Assembly: GCA_965651905.1 (NCBI GenBank)
Contig: CBFGUG010000006.1
Coordinates: forward strand, 1-64,000
Origin: SZUA-265 sp965651905
GTDB lineage: Bacteria > Myxococcota_A > Polyangia > Polyangiales > Polyangiaceae
Length of the DNA stretch: 64,000 nt
Direction of reading: 5' to 3'
Shown: in pieces, positions 34,788 through 43,080 of the stretch
Position numbering within the stretch: position 1 is the stretch's first letter
How the letters are laid out: each line of letters starts with the position of its first letter
Translations under genes and position numbers: made by a program
Notes under the pieces: model-generated
Database searches by the model: none
The model's input: the letters and a program-made list of their open reading frames with translations, nothing else
What the model was told of the DNA's origin: nothing

Positions 34788-36215
34788 CTAACCCGTGGCC
34801 CCATCAGGCCACGGGAAGTACTGGCGTGCGTTTTCGTAACACACGTCGCGCACCAACCCAGCTAATAGCGACAGATCGCGCGGCAACAGGCCACGCTCGA
34901 CCTCGCCCCCGAGCAAGTTGCACAGCAGCCGTCGAAAGTACTCGTGCCGTGAGTAGGACACGAAGCTCCTCGAGTCCGTCAGCATGCCGACGAAGCGCGA
35001 GAGCAGTCCCATGTTCGAAAGCGCGTCCAACTGACGTTGCATTCCGCCGAGCTGATCGAGAAACCACCAGGCACTACCGTACTGGATCTTCCCGGGGCTC
35101 GAGCCGTCCTGAAAATTGCCGATCATGGTGGCGTACAGCTCGTTGTCGCGCGGGTTCAGGTTGTAGAGAATCGTCTTCGCAAGTTGGTTGGTTTGGTCCA
35201 AGCGATCCAGAAAGCGCGCAAGCGGCGCGGCCACGCTGCGATCACCGATCGAATCGAACCCCGCGTTGGGCCCTGCGACAGCTAACAAACGCGTGTTGGT
35301 GTCGCGCAGCGCGCCGATGTGAAACTGCTGCACCCAGCCCTTGGCGTGGTCCATCCGCCCGAACTCCAACAGCACCGCCGACTTGAAGCGCGCGGCGGCA
35401 GCGTCGTCCAGAGGTCGTCGTCGTCGCAACTTCGCGAAGCTGTCATCGATCTCGCTCGCAGCGAAGTCCTCCGCGTACAGCGTATCGAGCCCGTGATCGG
35501 ACAAACGACACCCCGCCGCATGAAAAAAATCGTGGCGCGCCGCCAGCGCGGTCATCAAATCGTCGTAGTGGCGGATCTCGACGCCGGATACGTGCTCTAG
35601 CTTATCGAGCCAGAGGTTGTACGCGTCGACATCCTCCACGGCGATGGCGCGATCTGGACGCCACGTCGGATACACTCGAGCCCTGCACTTGGCACTGGGT
35701 TGAGCGCGCAGTCGTAGGTGGTGTTCGAGGCTGTCCGTCGGATCGTCGGTGGTGCACACCAGCTCGACGTCGTATTGGCCGAGCAAGCCACACGCCGAAA
35801 ACTCCGGCTGCTGCAGACGTTCGTTGCAAGTCTCGTAGATCTCTCGCGCGGTCTCTTCGCAAAGCAACCGATCGCAGATCCCGAACGGAAAGCGCATCTC
35901 CAAGTGCGTCCAGTGATAGAGCGGATTGCGCAACGTGCGCGGCACAGTCTGCGCCCACGCGGAGAATTTTTCCCAGTCGCTCGCGTCACCCGTGCAGAAG
36001 CGTTCGGCAACGCCGTTGCTGCGCATCGCGCGCCACTTGTAGTGATCGCCGGCCAACCAGAGCTGGGTCATGTTGGCGAACACGCGGTCCGTCCCCAATT
36101 CCTCGGGGGACAGGTGACAGTGATAGTCGATGATCGGCAGCGCTGTCGCGTGATCAAAGTACAGCTCTCGGGCGAAGTCCGACTCGAGCAGAAAGTCTTC
36201 GTCGATGAATGTCAT
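34788..36215 (-). CDS. uxaC: Glucuronate (uronate) isomerase
   Basis: UxaC converts D-glucuronate to D-fructuronate (and galacturonate to tagaturonate), the first step of hexuronate breakdown. The 475-residue length is normal. Family motifs are IDYHCHLSPEELGTDR (metal-binding HxH), WRAMRSNGVAERFCTGDASD, HWTHLEMRFPFGI, CTTDDPTDSLEHH, PTWRPDRA, FHIGALRDTN, and LTDSRSFVSYSRHEYFRRLLC. The ATG overlaps the stop of the upstream SDR gene (ATGA), so the two are coupled. There are no other uxa/uxu genes in the window; the SDR probably supplies the following reductase. Confidence 0.96.
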   Translation of the reverse strand: MTFIDEDFLLESDFARELYFDHATALPIIDYHCHLSPEELGTDRVFANMTQLWLAGDHYKWRAMRSNGVAERFCTGDASDWEKFSAWAQTVPRTLRNPLYHWTHLEMRFPFGICDRLLCEETAREIYETCNERLQQPEFSACGLLGQYDVELVCTTDDPTDSLEHHLRLRAQPSAKCRARVYPTWRPDRAIAVEDVDAYNLWLDKLEHVSGVEIRHYDDLMTALAARHDFFHAAGCRLSDHGLDTLYAEDFAASEIDDSFAKLRRRRPLDDAAAARFKSAVLLEFGRMDHAKGWVQQFHIGALRDTNTRLLAVAGPNAGFDSIGDRSVAAPLARFLDRLDQTNQLAKTILYNLNPRDNELYATMIGNFQDGSSPGKIQYGSAWWFLDQLGGMQRQLDALSNMGLLSRFVGMLTDSRSFVSYSRHEYFRRLLCNLLGGEVERGLLPRDLSLLAGLVRDVCYENARQYFPWPDGATG

Positions 36216-36988
36216 TGGTTCACGCCGCTAGCCAAAAACCCGCCGTCGACGGCGATGGTCTCCCCCGCGACGAAACTTGCCGACTCCGACGCCAGAAAGA
36301 CGCACGCGCCCACCAGTTCGTGGAGCTGGCCGAAGCGTCCCATAGGTGTGCGCAGCTTCAGCTCTCGCCCGCGTTCACTGCCGTCGAGCAGCTCCTTGTT
36401 GAGACCCGTGCGGAATACGCCAGGAGCGATGGCGTTGACGTTGACCCCTCGCTTGCTCCACTCCACGGCCAACGACTTGGTCAGCGCGCCGACGGCGGCC
36501 TTGCTGGCGGTGTATGCGGCCACTTCGTGAAACGCCACGAAGGTAGACAGCGAGGCGATGTTGATGATCCTGCCGTAACCTCGTTCCAACATGTGCCGTC
36601 CGAAAATCTGACACGCCCGAAGAGTGCCAGTCAGGTTGCAGTCGATGATCTTGCTCCACGACTCGTCGTCGACGTCGAGCGTGTCGCAACGTGCAGTGAT
36701 CCCCGCGCTGTTGACCAGTATGTCGACCTGGCCAAACGCCGAAACGCTAGCGTCGCACAGTGCCTGAAGTGAATGGCGGTCCGTGACGTCGCTGGTCAAA
36801 CGGAGTGTCTTGCCGCCCAGCGCTTCCAGCTCGGACGCCACGGCGTCAACCTGCACCTCGCGGCGCGAAGAGGCCACGACTTGGGCCCCAGCGCTCACGA
36901 GGCCCAACGCTAGCGCGCGACCGATACCAGAGGTGCCACCCAGCACGACCGCCGTGCGGCCATTCAAATTCAACTTGTCGTACGCCAT
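36212..36988 (-). CDS. SDR-family oxidoreductase, probably hexuronate/ketouronate reductase
   Basis: This classical short-chain dehydrogenase (258 residues) has cofactor motif GGTSGIG, NSAG, and a catalytic Ser...Tyr-x-x-x-Lys (NIASLSTFVAFHEVAAYTASK). It resembles KduD/gluconate 5-dehydrogenase-type enzymes. Starts at ATG 36988 or GTG 36991 are equally plausible; AGGA lies upstream. It is translationally coupled to uxaC, so the natural proposal is NAD(P)H-dependent reduction of fructuronate to mannonate, replacing the usual UxuB. That step is inference from context; SDR substrate cannot be read from the sequence. Confidence 0.85.
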   Translation of the reverse strand: MAYDKLNLNGRTAVVLGGTSGIGRALALGLVSAGAQVVASSRREVQVDAVASELEALGGKTLRLTSDVTDRHSLQALCDASVSAFGQVDILVNSAGITARCDTLDVDDESWSKIIDCNLTGTLRACQIFGRHMLERGYGRIINIASLSTFVAFHEVAAYTASKAAVGALTKSLAVEWSKRGVNVNAIAPGVFRTGLNKELLDGSERGRELKLRTPMGRFGQLHELVGACVFLASESASFVAGETIAVDGGFLASGVNQ

Positions 36989-37023
36989 CACCGTTGGTTC
37001 CTAGCCGCTAGAGTGCAACCCGT

Positions 37024-37061
37024 GTGGTGTGGTCCGCACCACTGGTCCCCCATCTAGACCA
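37024..37061. promoter_or_regulatory. Clustered TGGT/ACCA inverted repeats upstream of the SDR-uxaC operon
   Basis: Within 38 bp there are GTGGTG / CACCAC arms (37024-29, 37037-42), an inner TGGT-CCGC-ACCA (37030-37041), and TGGTC / GACCA (37043-47, 37057-61). TGGT/ACCA half-sites are typical of GntR-type operators, including those of hexuronate regulators, though those usually have a 2-bp spacer. The cluster lies ~35 bp upstream of the SDR start, a good place for a repressor. Confidence 0.4.
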
Positions 37062-37259
37062 TGCGAGACCGATGGGGAACCCACCTGAGTCGTGCGCCCG
37101 TGGCGGAGGAGCGATTCGCCTCGAGTATTGCGTGCCCAGTCGCTGGGCCGCGCGTACGAAGCCCCTAATTCAGCAACCCGTTGTAAGGCACGACAGAGCG
37201 TGAGATGAAGACGTACGGGCGGCGCCGGTCGCCACGAGCAGGCCAGTTGGAGGTGCAAA

Positions 37260-37730
37260 GTGAGTCAGGTCCAAAACGTATCGAGGTGGTCGGTAGAGCA
37301 ACGCGTCCCAGAGACGTCCAAGCCCGCTGGGCGCCGCCTAGCCCAGGTTGTCGTATTGGGCGCACTCGGTCTATCGCTGAGCGCGTGTTTCTCGAGCAGC
37401 TCGGCCAAAGACAAGCACGCCGTGTTTCACGGCTGCTCGAGCAGCCAAGTCACGCTGCAAGAAATCCCGACCGAGGGACACACGCGCTACAAGACGTCGG
37501 GTTGCGGACACGACGAAGTGTTTTCGTGCATCGCCGCCAAGTGTCGCTCCGCACGCATTCTCGTCGCTCGGCAACATGCCGCGGACTTCAAGTGCAAGCT
37601 GGAGGAGGTCACGACCGAAGAGCCCAGCGAGTACCAGTTCGTGTCCCAGGGCTGCGGGAAAACCGGCTACTACCAGTGCAGCGAAGTGGATCGCGACGTC
37701 ATTGCCTGTGAGAAACAGAAGAAGCAGTAG
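37260..37730 (+). CDS. Small Cys-rich lipoprotein with two internal repeats
   Basis: The start is GTG with GGAGG seven nucleotides upstream. It is a 156-residue lipoprotein with a lipobox (LSLSAC, Cys43). The mature part contains two related ~48-residue units, each with 'x-x-G-C-G-x-x-x-x-[VY]-[FY]-x-C': SGCGHDEVFSC and QGCGKTGYYQC, each followed by a further Cys. The even number and spacing of Cys suggest disulfides. I do not recognise the family; similar small repeat lipoproteins are common in myxobacteria. Its last 32 nt overlap the end of the convergent cyclase gene. Confidence 0.75.
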   Translation: MSQVQNVSRWSVEQRVPETSKPAGRRLAQVVVLGALGLSLSACFSSSSAKDKHAVFHGCSSSQVTLQEIPTEGHTRYKTSGCGHDEVFSCIAAKCRSARILVARQHAADFKCKLEEVTTEEPSEYQFVSQGCGKTGYYQCSEVDRDVIACEKQKKQ

Positions 37731-39048
37731 CCCGCCGCCACCAGATGAAGCCGTAAACCAGCGTCACAAAGCTCAGTGGAACGCGTGGCAGCCGTTCCCC
37801 ACTGACTGTGCACCTGCTGGCGGGAATGTTGCTGACCGCACAACTGCCAGAACCTGATCGCGCCGCAGTCGCGTCAAGACCAGTACCCGCGTCGCGAGAC
37901 ATCGCTGCATCCATTGGCCCCGTGATGACGCTCGAGCCACTTTCGGACTCGACTTGGCTAGTGTTGTCCACATCCCTTCCAGCAGAGGCTTCGGCCACTG
38001 GTGCCTCCGCGTCGCGCGGACGAGAAGCGTCCGCGCTAGGGTCGCTCGGCTGATCCAGGGAGGCGTCGAGCGCAGATGGCGCTACGCTCGGCGCTGACAG
38101 CCCCGCCTCTTCGGGCTCGAGCGCCGCGTCGGGGGGTCCCGGGTCCAGCGGGCCTGCGTCCCTCGCCGAGGGGTCCGCGGAATCACCGGGTTCCGCGACC
38201 GCCTCACCAAATCGCACGACGAATAGCTTGGGCCACAACTTGCCAGTGATGAAAAATCGCTCAGTCGTTTCATCGTATGCGACGCCGTTGAGTACGTCAG
38301 CCTGGGCAGCCTCGTTAGCTGACAACAACCCCGACGCGTCGATTCGCCTCGTTACCGCTCCGATTGCTGGATCTATCTCGACGATCCAGTTCGTCTGCCA
38401 GACGTTCGCGAAAACCTGACCGCCGACGCACTCTAGTTCGTTCAGCTGCTCCACTGGGTCCCCATCCAACGTGACTTCGACGGAGCCCACGACGTCAAAG
38501 CTGTCCGGGTCGCGAAACGTGAGCCGGTTACTGCCGTCACTCATGACGAGGCGTCGCCCGTCGTAGCACAAGCCCCAGCCCTCACCATCGTAAGGTAGCG
38601 ATCGCAAGCGTTCGAAGTCGGTGCGCGCGTATTCGTACGCAACGCCGTTGCGCCAAGTCAGCTGGATGAGTCGTTCATCCACCAGTGCCAAACCTTCGCC
38701 AAATTCGTCGTCGAGCAAGGGCATGGACCGCAAGACGCGCCCGCTTTCGGGATCGACTTCGCGAAGCGTCGACTCTCCGTACAACCCCGTACTCTCGTAC
38801 AAGACCCCCTCGTGAAATAGCAGGCCTTGAGTGAACGCAGCGGCGTCGTGAGGGTACGTGGCGAGTACTGTCGGACGCACGACCTCCGCCGCTTGCGCCG
38901 ACGTCGTGGCGAAACCGCACGAGCTGGTTGCCGCCACTAGGAACGCGCAGGTGAGGCGCAGGGACGTGCCCCCGCTACCCCCGCGGGCCAGCCCCGTGCA
39001 CGACGACGCAGTTGCGACCACGATTCTTGCCAGCGTAGAGCGCCTCAT
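37699..39048 (-). CDS. Secreted glutaminyl-peptide cyclotransferase with C-terminal sorting-like tail
   Basis: The enzyme converts N-terminal Gln of proteins to pyroglutamate. A signal peptide ends near SAQA|AEVV. The plant/bacterial-type QC propeller spans ~52-285, with QGLLFHEGVLYESTGLYGES, GEGLALVDERLIQLTWRNG, GEGWGLCYDGRRLVMSDGSN, LNELECVGGQVFANVWQTN and DVLNGVAYDETTERFFITGK. A ~115-residue Pro/Ala/Asp/Ser linker follows, then Cys residues, a hydrophobic stretch (~425-440, PLSFVTLVYGFIWW) and RR. This Cys-hydrophobic-Arg order looks like a divergent MYXO-CTERM surface-anchoring tail. The gene starts inside the end of the upstream GGDEF gene (74-nt overlap) and no later start fits. Confidence 0.88.
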   Translation of the reverse strand: MRRSTLARIVVATASSCTGLARGGSGGTSLRLTCAFLVAATSSCGFATTSAQAAEVVRPTVLATYPHDAAAFTQGLLFHEGVLYESTGLYGESTLREVDPESGRVLRSMPLLDDEFGEGLALVDERLIQLTWRNGVAYEYARTDFERLRSLPYDGEGWGLCYDGRRLVMSDGSNRLTFRDPDSFDVVGSVEVTLDGDPVEQLNELECVGGQVFANVWQTNWIVEIDPAIGAVTRRIDASGLLSANEAAQADVLNGVAYDETTERFFITGKLWPKLFVVRFGEAVAEPGDSADPSARDAGPLDPGPPDAALEPEEAGLSAPSVAPSALDASLDQPSDPSADASRPRDAEAPVAEASAGRDVDNTSQVESESGSSVITGPMDAAMSRDAGTGLDATAARSGSGSCAVSNIPASRCTVSGERLPRVPLSFVTLVYGFIWWRRATASSVSHRQ

Positions 39049-40120
39049 CGGCCTGTCCTACCGCGTGCTCGAGCTCACTGCCACGTTGGAATTCCGCAAC
39101 GCCAAAGGTCATGGTCACGGGCAACGCCGCGCCGCAAGCTTCGACGGGTGAAGCCGAAATCTGTTCTCGCAGTCGCTCGGTCACGCGCCCCGCCACTTCC
39201 ACGTCGGTATCGGGCAACAGGAGCAGAAACTCTTCGCCACCCCAACGGGCGACCACGTCCCCGTGGCGCACTCCACGACGCAGTCGCCTAGCCACTTCGA
39301 TCAGCACCGCGTCGCCGCAGTCGTGTCCGTGGGCATCGTTGACCTTCTTGAAATGGTCGATATCGGCCATCACCAGCGAAAACCTCCCGCCAGCTTCCGC
39401 GCGTCGACGCTCGGCCGCCATGCACTGAAGAATGCGACGCCGATTGACCAGCTTGGTCAAAGGATCGCGACTCGCCAGCCGCGCCATCTGGCCTTCGGCC
39501 CTCAGCGACGCTCGACGGTAGAAGTAGCAAACGACGCCAAGCGTGCAGATCGGAATCACCAGGTTCGTGAGCGCCAAAATGTCAGCAACGCGCTCGGGCA
39601 TGAACATCCGCGGACTAGCAGCGCTGTAGTAGAGCCCGATGAACACAATCGCGACCGCGACGGCACAACTCACGAGCACGCGGTCCGAAGCGCGAGAGTA
39701 AAAGAGCAGGAATGGAATGAGCGGAACCAGGTAGTACTGAAATCCGCTACCCCACCCGAGCAAGGTCACGGCCAAGGCGGCGTGTGACACAACCTCTACG
39801 CTGATCGTCGCCACCGCAAAGCCCTGACGTTGCGAAAGGTTGAGCCAGCGCGCAGCGCCCCAAGCGATCACACTCCCCACATTGAAGATCGCCAGTTCTC
39901 GTACGCCAGCAACGGCGAACAAGGGAATGAACAGCGCATGAGCTCCGATGCCCACGAACGTCGCCGAGTGGATGACGACGAACAAGCGTTCATCGAACAC
40001 CTTCGATGGTCCGGGCGGAAGCGACTCGGACGAAGGCGCTACGGAATCCGCGGCGAGCGCCGACGACACGGGCGCGGGGTCTATCACCGAGTCTCTCGTG
40101 GACTCGACGTCGCGCTCCAC
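38975..40120 (-). CDS. Membrane diguanylate cyclase (GGDEF)
   Basis: The protein makes the second messenger c-di-GMP from two GTP. I chose GTG at 40120, which has GGGAG upstream; a TTG 19 codons earlier is open but unsupported. Residues ~45-185 carry about six hydrophobic helices as the membrane sensor. The GGDEF domain (~210-375) includes RDPLTKLVNRRRI, MADIDHFKKVNDAHGHDCGD and the active loop RWGGEEF. The allosteric inhibition site is present: RHGD lies five residues before GGEEF (RxxD), so product inhibition is expected. There is no EAL domain. It may be cotranscribed with the cyclotransferase gene that overlaps its 3' end. Confidence 0.92.
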   Translation of the reverse strand: MERDVESTRDSVIDPAPVSSALAADSVAPSSESLPPGPSKVFDERLFVVIHSATFVGIGAHALFIPLFAVAGVRELAIFNVGSVIAWGAARWLNLSQRQGFAVATISVEVVSHAALAVTLLGWGSGFQYYLVPLIPFLLFYSRASDRVLVSCAVAVAIVFIGLYYSAASPRMFMPERVADILALTNLVIPICTLGVVCYFYRRASLRAEGQMARLASRDPLTKLVNRRRILQCMAAERRRAEAGGRFSLVMADIDHFKKVNDAHGHDCGDAVLIEVARRLRRGVRHGDVVARWGGEEFLLLLPDTDVEVAGRVTERLREQISASPVEACGAALPVTMTFGVAEFQRGSELEHAVGQADEALYAGKNRGRNCVVVHGAGPRG

Positions 40121-40360
40121 GCTCTGCTCCCGTCCCACCCCTCGCGATTTAGCGCAGGACGGTCCGGAATAAAACAAGCAGCTGCTCAGTCGGGAAGCCG
40201 GCGCAGCAAAGATGCCACGATCGGCAGCGGCTGCTCCCTTCCGTTACTCCGACACGGCACCACGAGGCACGGCAAGACACTGTCCGTCTCGGATGCACAC
40301 CTACCCGCGAGCAGGGTTCACGACAAAGCTCGGGCTATCAACCCGGCGTGAGCCCCCACC

Positions 40361-41248
40361 TCAAAGCGCAGCCGCGAAGCGCGCCGCTGGCCGACCACGT
40401 ACGGGTAGCTGCACACGAAACAGCGAACCCGCATCGGGTTGGGTCGCGAGTTGCTCGACCGAAAGCCCAACCCGAGCGGTGGTGATGAACAAGTCGTCGA
40501 GCGATGGCCCACCGAACGCACAAGAGGTAACCTGCGTCGCTGCCACGGAAACTTCTGCAGTAATCCTTCGCGAGGACGGCGAGATACGCAGCACTTTGCT
40601 GCCCCCCCACATCGCTACCCAAAGGTCGTCGTGTTCGTCGATCGTCATGCCGTCGGGGCTGCCGTGAGATGCCTCGAACTCGAACGCCGTGCGTTCGTTC
40701 GAAAGCGTGCCCGAAGCAGGCTCGAAGTCATAGGCGCGGATCTTCTTGGTCTTGGTGTCGATGTAGTAAAAGGTTCGGTTGTCCCCACTCCACACCAGAC
40801 CATTCGACGTCGTGATTCCGCTCAGGTGTTTGGTGACGGTCAAGTCGTGACCGAGACAGTACAACGAGGCGTTACCCTGTTGTCCGTCCTCGACCATGGT
40901 GCCCGCCCAGAAGCGTCCCTGGGGATCGCACTTGCCGTCGTTGAACCGATTGCCAGGCTTGTCCGACTCCGGGTCGCTCAGGTGCTCGACGTTCCCCGAC
41001 TGCAGGTTGAGAAAAGCAAACCCGCTGCGCAACGCCAGTAACAAGTCGTCCCCCTTGGTAGGCACCACAGTCCCCACGCTTTCACCGACGTCGTAGCTGC
41101 GATTGTCGCCAGAGGCGGGGTCGAAGAGCATCACCTGGGTTCCGATGATGTCTACCCAGAGCAGGCGCTGGCGTTGGTCATCCCAAAGACTGCCTTCGCC
41201 CAGTTCGCTGGGACGTGCGAACGTCAACTCTGCCCGATATCGCTCCAT
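40361..41248 (-). CDS. SMP-30/gluconolactonase/LRE-like protein
   Basis: This 295-residue propeller (start ATG 41248, MERYRAEL; the longer Arg-rich extension is not credible) belongs to the SMP-30 family of metal-dependent sugar lactonases. Metal-site signatures are E in GEGSLWDD, N and D in NRFNDGKCDPQGRFWAGTM, N in TTSNGLVWS, and D in GSPDGMTID. Such enzymes hydrolyse gluconolactone, xylonolactone or related lactones. The location a few kilobases from uxaC makes a role in sugar-acid metabolism plausible, but it is not in the same operon. The next gene upstream on this strand is DAHP synthase, 96 bp away. Confidence 0.9.
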   Translation of the reverse strand: MERYRAELTFARPSELGEGSLWDDQRQRLLWVDIIGTQVMLFDPASGDNRSYDVGESVGTVVPTKGDDLLLALRSGFAFLNLQSGNVEHLSDPESDKPGNRFNDGKCDPQGRFWAGTMVEDGQQGNASLYCLGHDLTVTKHLSGITTSNGLVWSGDNRTFYYIDTKTKKIRAYDFEPASGTLSNERTAFEFEASHGSPDGMTIDEHDDLWVAMWGGSKVLRISPSSRRITAEVSVAATQVTSCAFGGPSLDDLFITTARVGLSVEQLATQPDAGSLFRVQLPVRGRPAARFAAAL

Positions 41249-41344
41249 GTCGACCGACGGCACTACCGCAGGGTGCGGTGAGGGATCAACGGCGAAACGA
41301 GCAGCGCGCCGTCGTTCGCGACGGCGCACTACGAACAGCGCGAG

Positions 41345-42409
41345 TCAGGGAATCGTCTTGCGCCTGGCCCGACTGCTCTGAGCCAGCCGTTCGAGCACGG
41401 GAATGGTCTCCGACCAAGCGAGGCAGCCGTCGGTGATGCTTTGTCCACGTTGCAGCTCATCGCGTTTGGCGACTGCTTGATTGCCAGCAATCAGGAAGCT
41501 CTCGAGCATCACGCCAGTGATGTTTCGCTGGCCTGCGCTGACTTGCCGAGCGATGTCCTCGGCGACCTGAGGCTGCTTGCTCGGGTCTTTGCCGCTGTTG
41601 GCGTGGCTGCAGTCGATCATGAGGCCAACGTTGACGCTGGCCGCTGCAAGCGCTTCAGCGGCCTTTGCCACGTGCTCCGCATCGTAGTTCGGTCCACTTC
41701 CGCCTCCCCGCAGGATCAAATGCGTGTGGGGGTTGCCTTTGGTCTCGACGATGGCTGCCAGCCCTTGTTTCGTCACACTGAGAAAGTGATGGGGGTGAGC
41801 GCTCGATCGAATGGCGTCCACCGCGATGCGCACGGATCCCCCCGTGCCGTTTTTGAACCCCACGGGCATCGACAACCCACTGGCGAGTTCGCGATGCACC
41901 TGACTCTCGGACGTGCGCGCTCCGATCGCCCCCCAACACACCAGATCAGCCACGAACTGCGGACTGATCGGATCGAGGAACTCTGTGCCAGGTGCCAAAC
42001 CCAACTCGACCACGTCGAGCAGCAGCTTGCGCGCGACGCGCAAGCCAGTGTTGATCTGAAACGTCCCGTCCAGGTGAGGGTCGTTGATGAGCCCCTTCCA
42101 GCCCACGGTGGTGCGCGGTTTTTCGAAGTAGGTGCGCATCACGATCAGCAAGTCGTCACTCAAACGCGTCGCTTGCTCAGCCAGCTTGGCCGCATACTCC
42201 AGCGCGGCATCCGGGTCGTGAATCGAGCAGGGTCCGACAACGACCAACAACCGAGCATCTTGCCCGGTGACGATCGCCGCTACTTCACCTCGCTTCGCAG
42301 CCACCAACTCCGACCCCGAGTCAGACAGCGGCAGCTCCTCCATCAAGATGGCTGGAGGAAGTAGGGGCCGTAGATTGGCAATTCGGAGGTCGTCGGTGGC
42401 GCTGTGCAT
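41345..42409 (-). CDS. aroG: 3-deoxy-7-phosphoheptulonate (DAHP) synthase, class I
   Basis: This catalyses the first step of the shikimate pathway: phosphoenolpyruvate plus erythrose 4-phosphate to DAHP. AroF/G/H-type motifs are VVGPCSIHDPDAALEYA, MRTYFEKPRTTVGWKGLINDPHLDG, GTEFLDPISPQF, GARTSESQVHRELASGLSMPVGFKNGT (His and Cys/Lys metal and substrate sites) and IDCSHANSGKDPSKQ. The paralog letter cannot be told from sequence, so feedback specificity is unknown. ATG at 42409 is used; a GTG six codons earlier (42427) is also open. Length (~354) is normal. Confidence 0.94.
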   Translation of the reverse strand: MHSATDDLRIANLRPLLPPAILMEELPLSDSGSELVAAKRGEVAAIVTGQDARLLVVVGPCSIHDPDAALEYAAKLAEQATRLSDDLLIVMRTYFEKPRTTVGWKGLINDPHLDGTFQINTGLRVARKLLLDVVELGLAPGTEFLDPISPQFVADLVCWGAIGARTSESQVHRELASGLSMPVGFKNGTGGSVRIAVDAIRSSAHPHHFLSVTKQGLAAIVETKGNPHTHLILRGGGSGPNYDAEHVAKAAEALAAASVNVGLMIDCSHANSGKDPSKQPQVAEDIARQVSAGQRNITGVMLESFLIAGNQAVAKRDELQRGQSITDGCLAWSETIPVLERLAQSSRARRKTIP

Positions 42410-42534
42410 GAGTAGGCTTCTTGCCACAAACCCGGGCGATTTCCAGGCTCTTGGGGGGTGTGGGGAGCAGCAGCGACTCTGGCAACCCCTCTCGACGTCT
42501 TCCTGCGCCGACTTGAGAGTGTTACAGCCCAGGC

Positions 42535-43014
42535 GTGCCGCCGCTTCACCTCGACCTCGCCGACGCCACCTTCGAATTCGAACTGGAAGAGATCGACGGC
42601 ACTCTACGAATCAGCATCGCCGGGCAGACCCACGACGTGCGCATCATCGACGACACGAGCCCCGCACTGTTGTTGGTGGATGACCAACCCGTCCAGTTAG
42701 CTTGGGATGGCCCCCAGGTCATCGACGGCGGGATCCGCGCCGAGGTGTCCGATCGCGATGGGTTCGACAGCCCGAACATGCGTCGCACGGAGATTTCGGA
42801 ACTGAAGGCGCCGATGCCCGGACGGGTCGTTTCGATTTCTTGCGAGGTGGGTCAGGAGGTGGAGCAAGGGCAACCACTATTGGTGTTGGAAGCCATGAAG
42901 ATGGAAAACGAGGTGCGCTCGCCTCGCCGAGGAGTGATTGAAGCCATCCTGGTCCACCCCGGCGCGTCACTCGAAGCTGCCACGCCGCTCGTCCGCTTCA
43001 GCAAGGACGGATAG
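42535..43014 (+). CDS. Free-standing biotinyl/lipoyl carrier protein
   Basis: This 159-residue protein has an unrecognised N-terminal half (~1-85) like the region preceding the carrier domain in acyl-CoA carboxylase alpha subunits. A C-terminal biotin-attachment domain (~88-157) has the biotinylation site EAMKMENEV and the family's ELKAPMPGRVVSI and V-x-x-G-x-x-V-x-x-G-x-x-L. The GTG start has no strong ribosome site. Normally this domain is fused to, or encoded beside, a biotin carboxylase; none is adjacent. It may serve a carboxylase encoded elsewhere. It is divergent from DAHP synthase. Confidence 0.88.
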   Translation: MPPLHLDLADATFEFELEEIDGTLRISIAGQTHDVRIIDDTSPALLLVDDQPVQLAWDGPQVIDGGIRAEVSDRDGFDSPNMRRTEISELKAPMPGRVVSISCEVGQEVEQGQPLLVLEAMKMENEVRSPRRGVIEAILVHPGASLEAATPLVRFSKDG

Positions 43015-43080
43015 ACCGCGTTCGCAAGCGCCTTCGAGTGCGGCTGACAACCCCAGCGCCCCCACGGTATGTAGCGCCCC

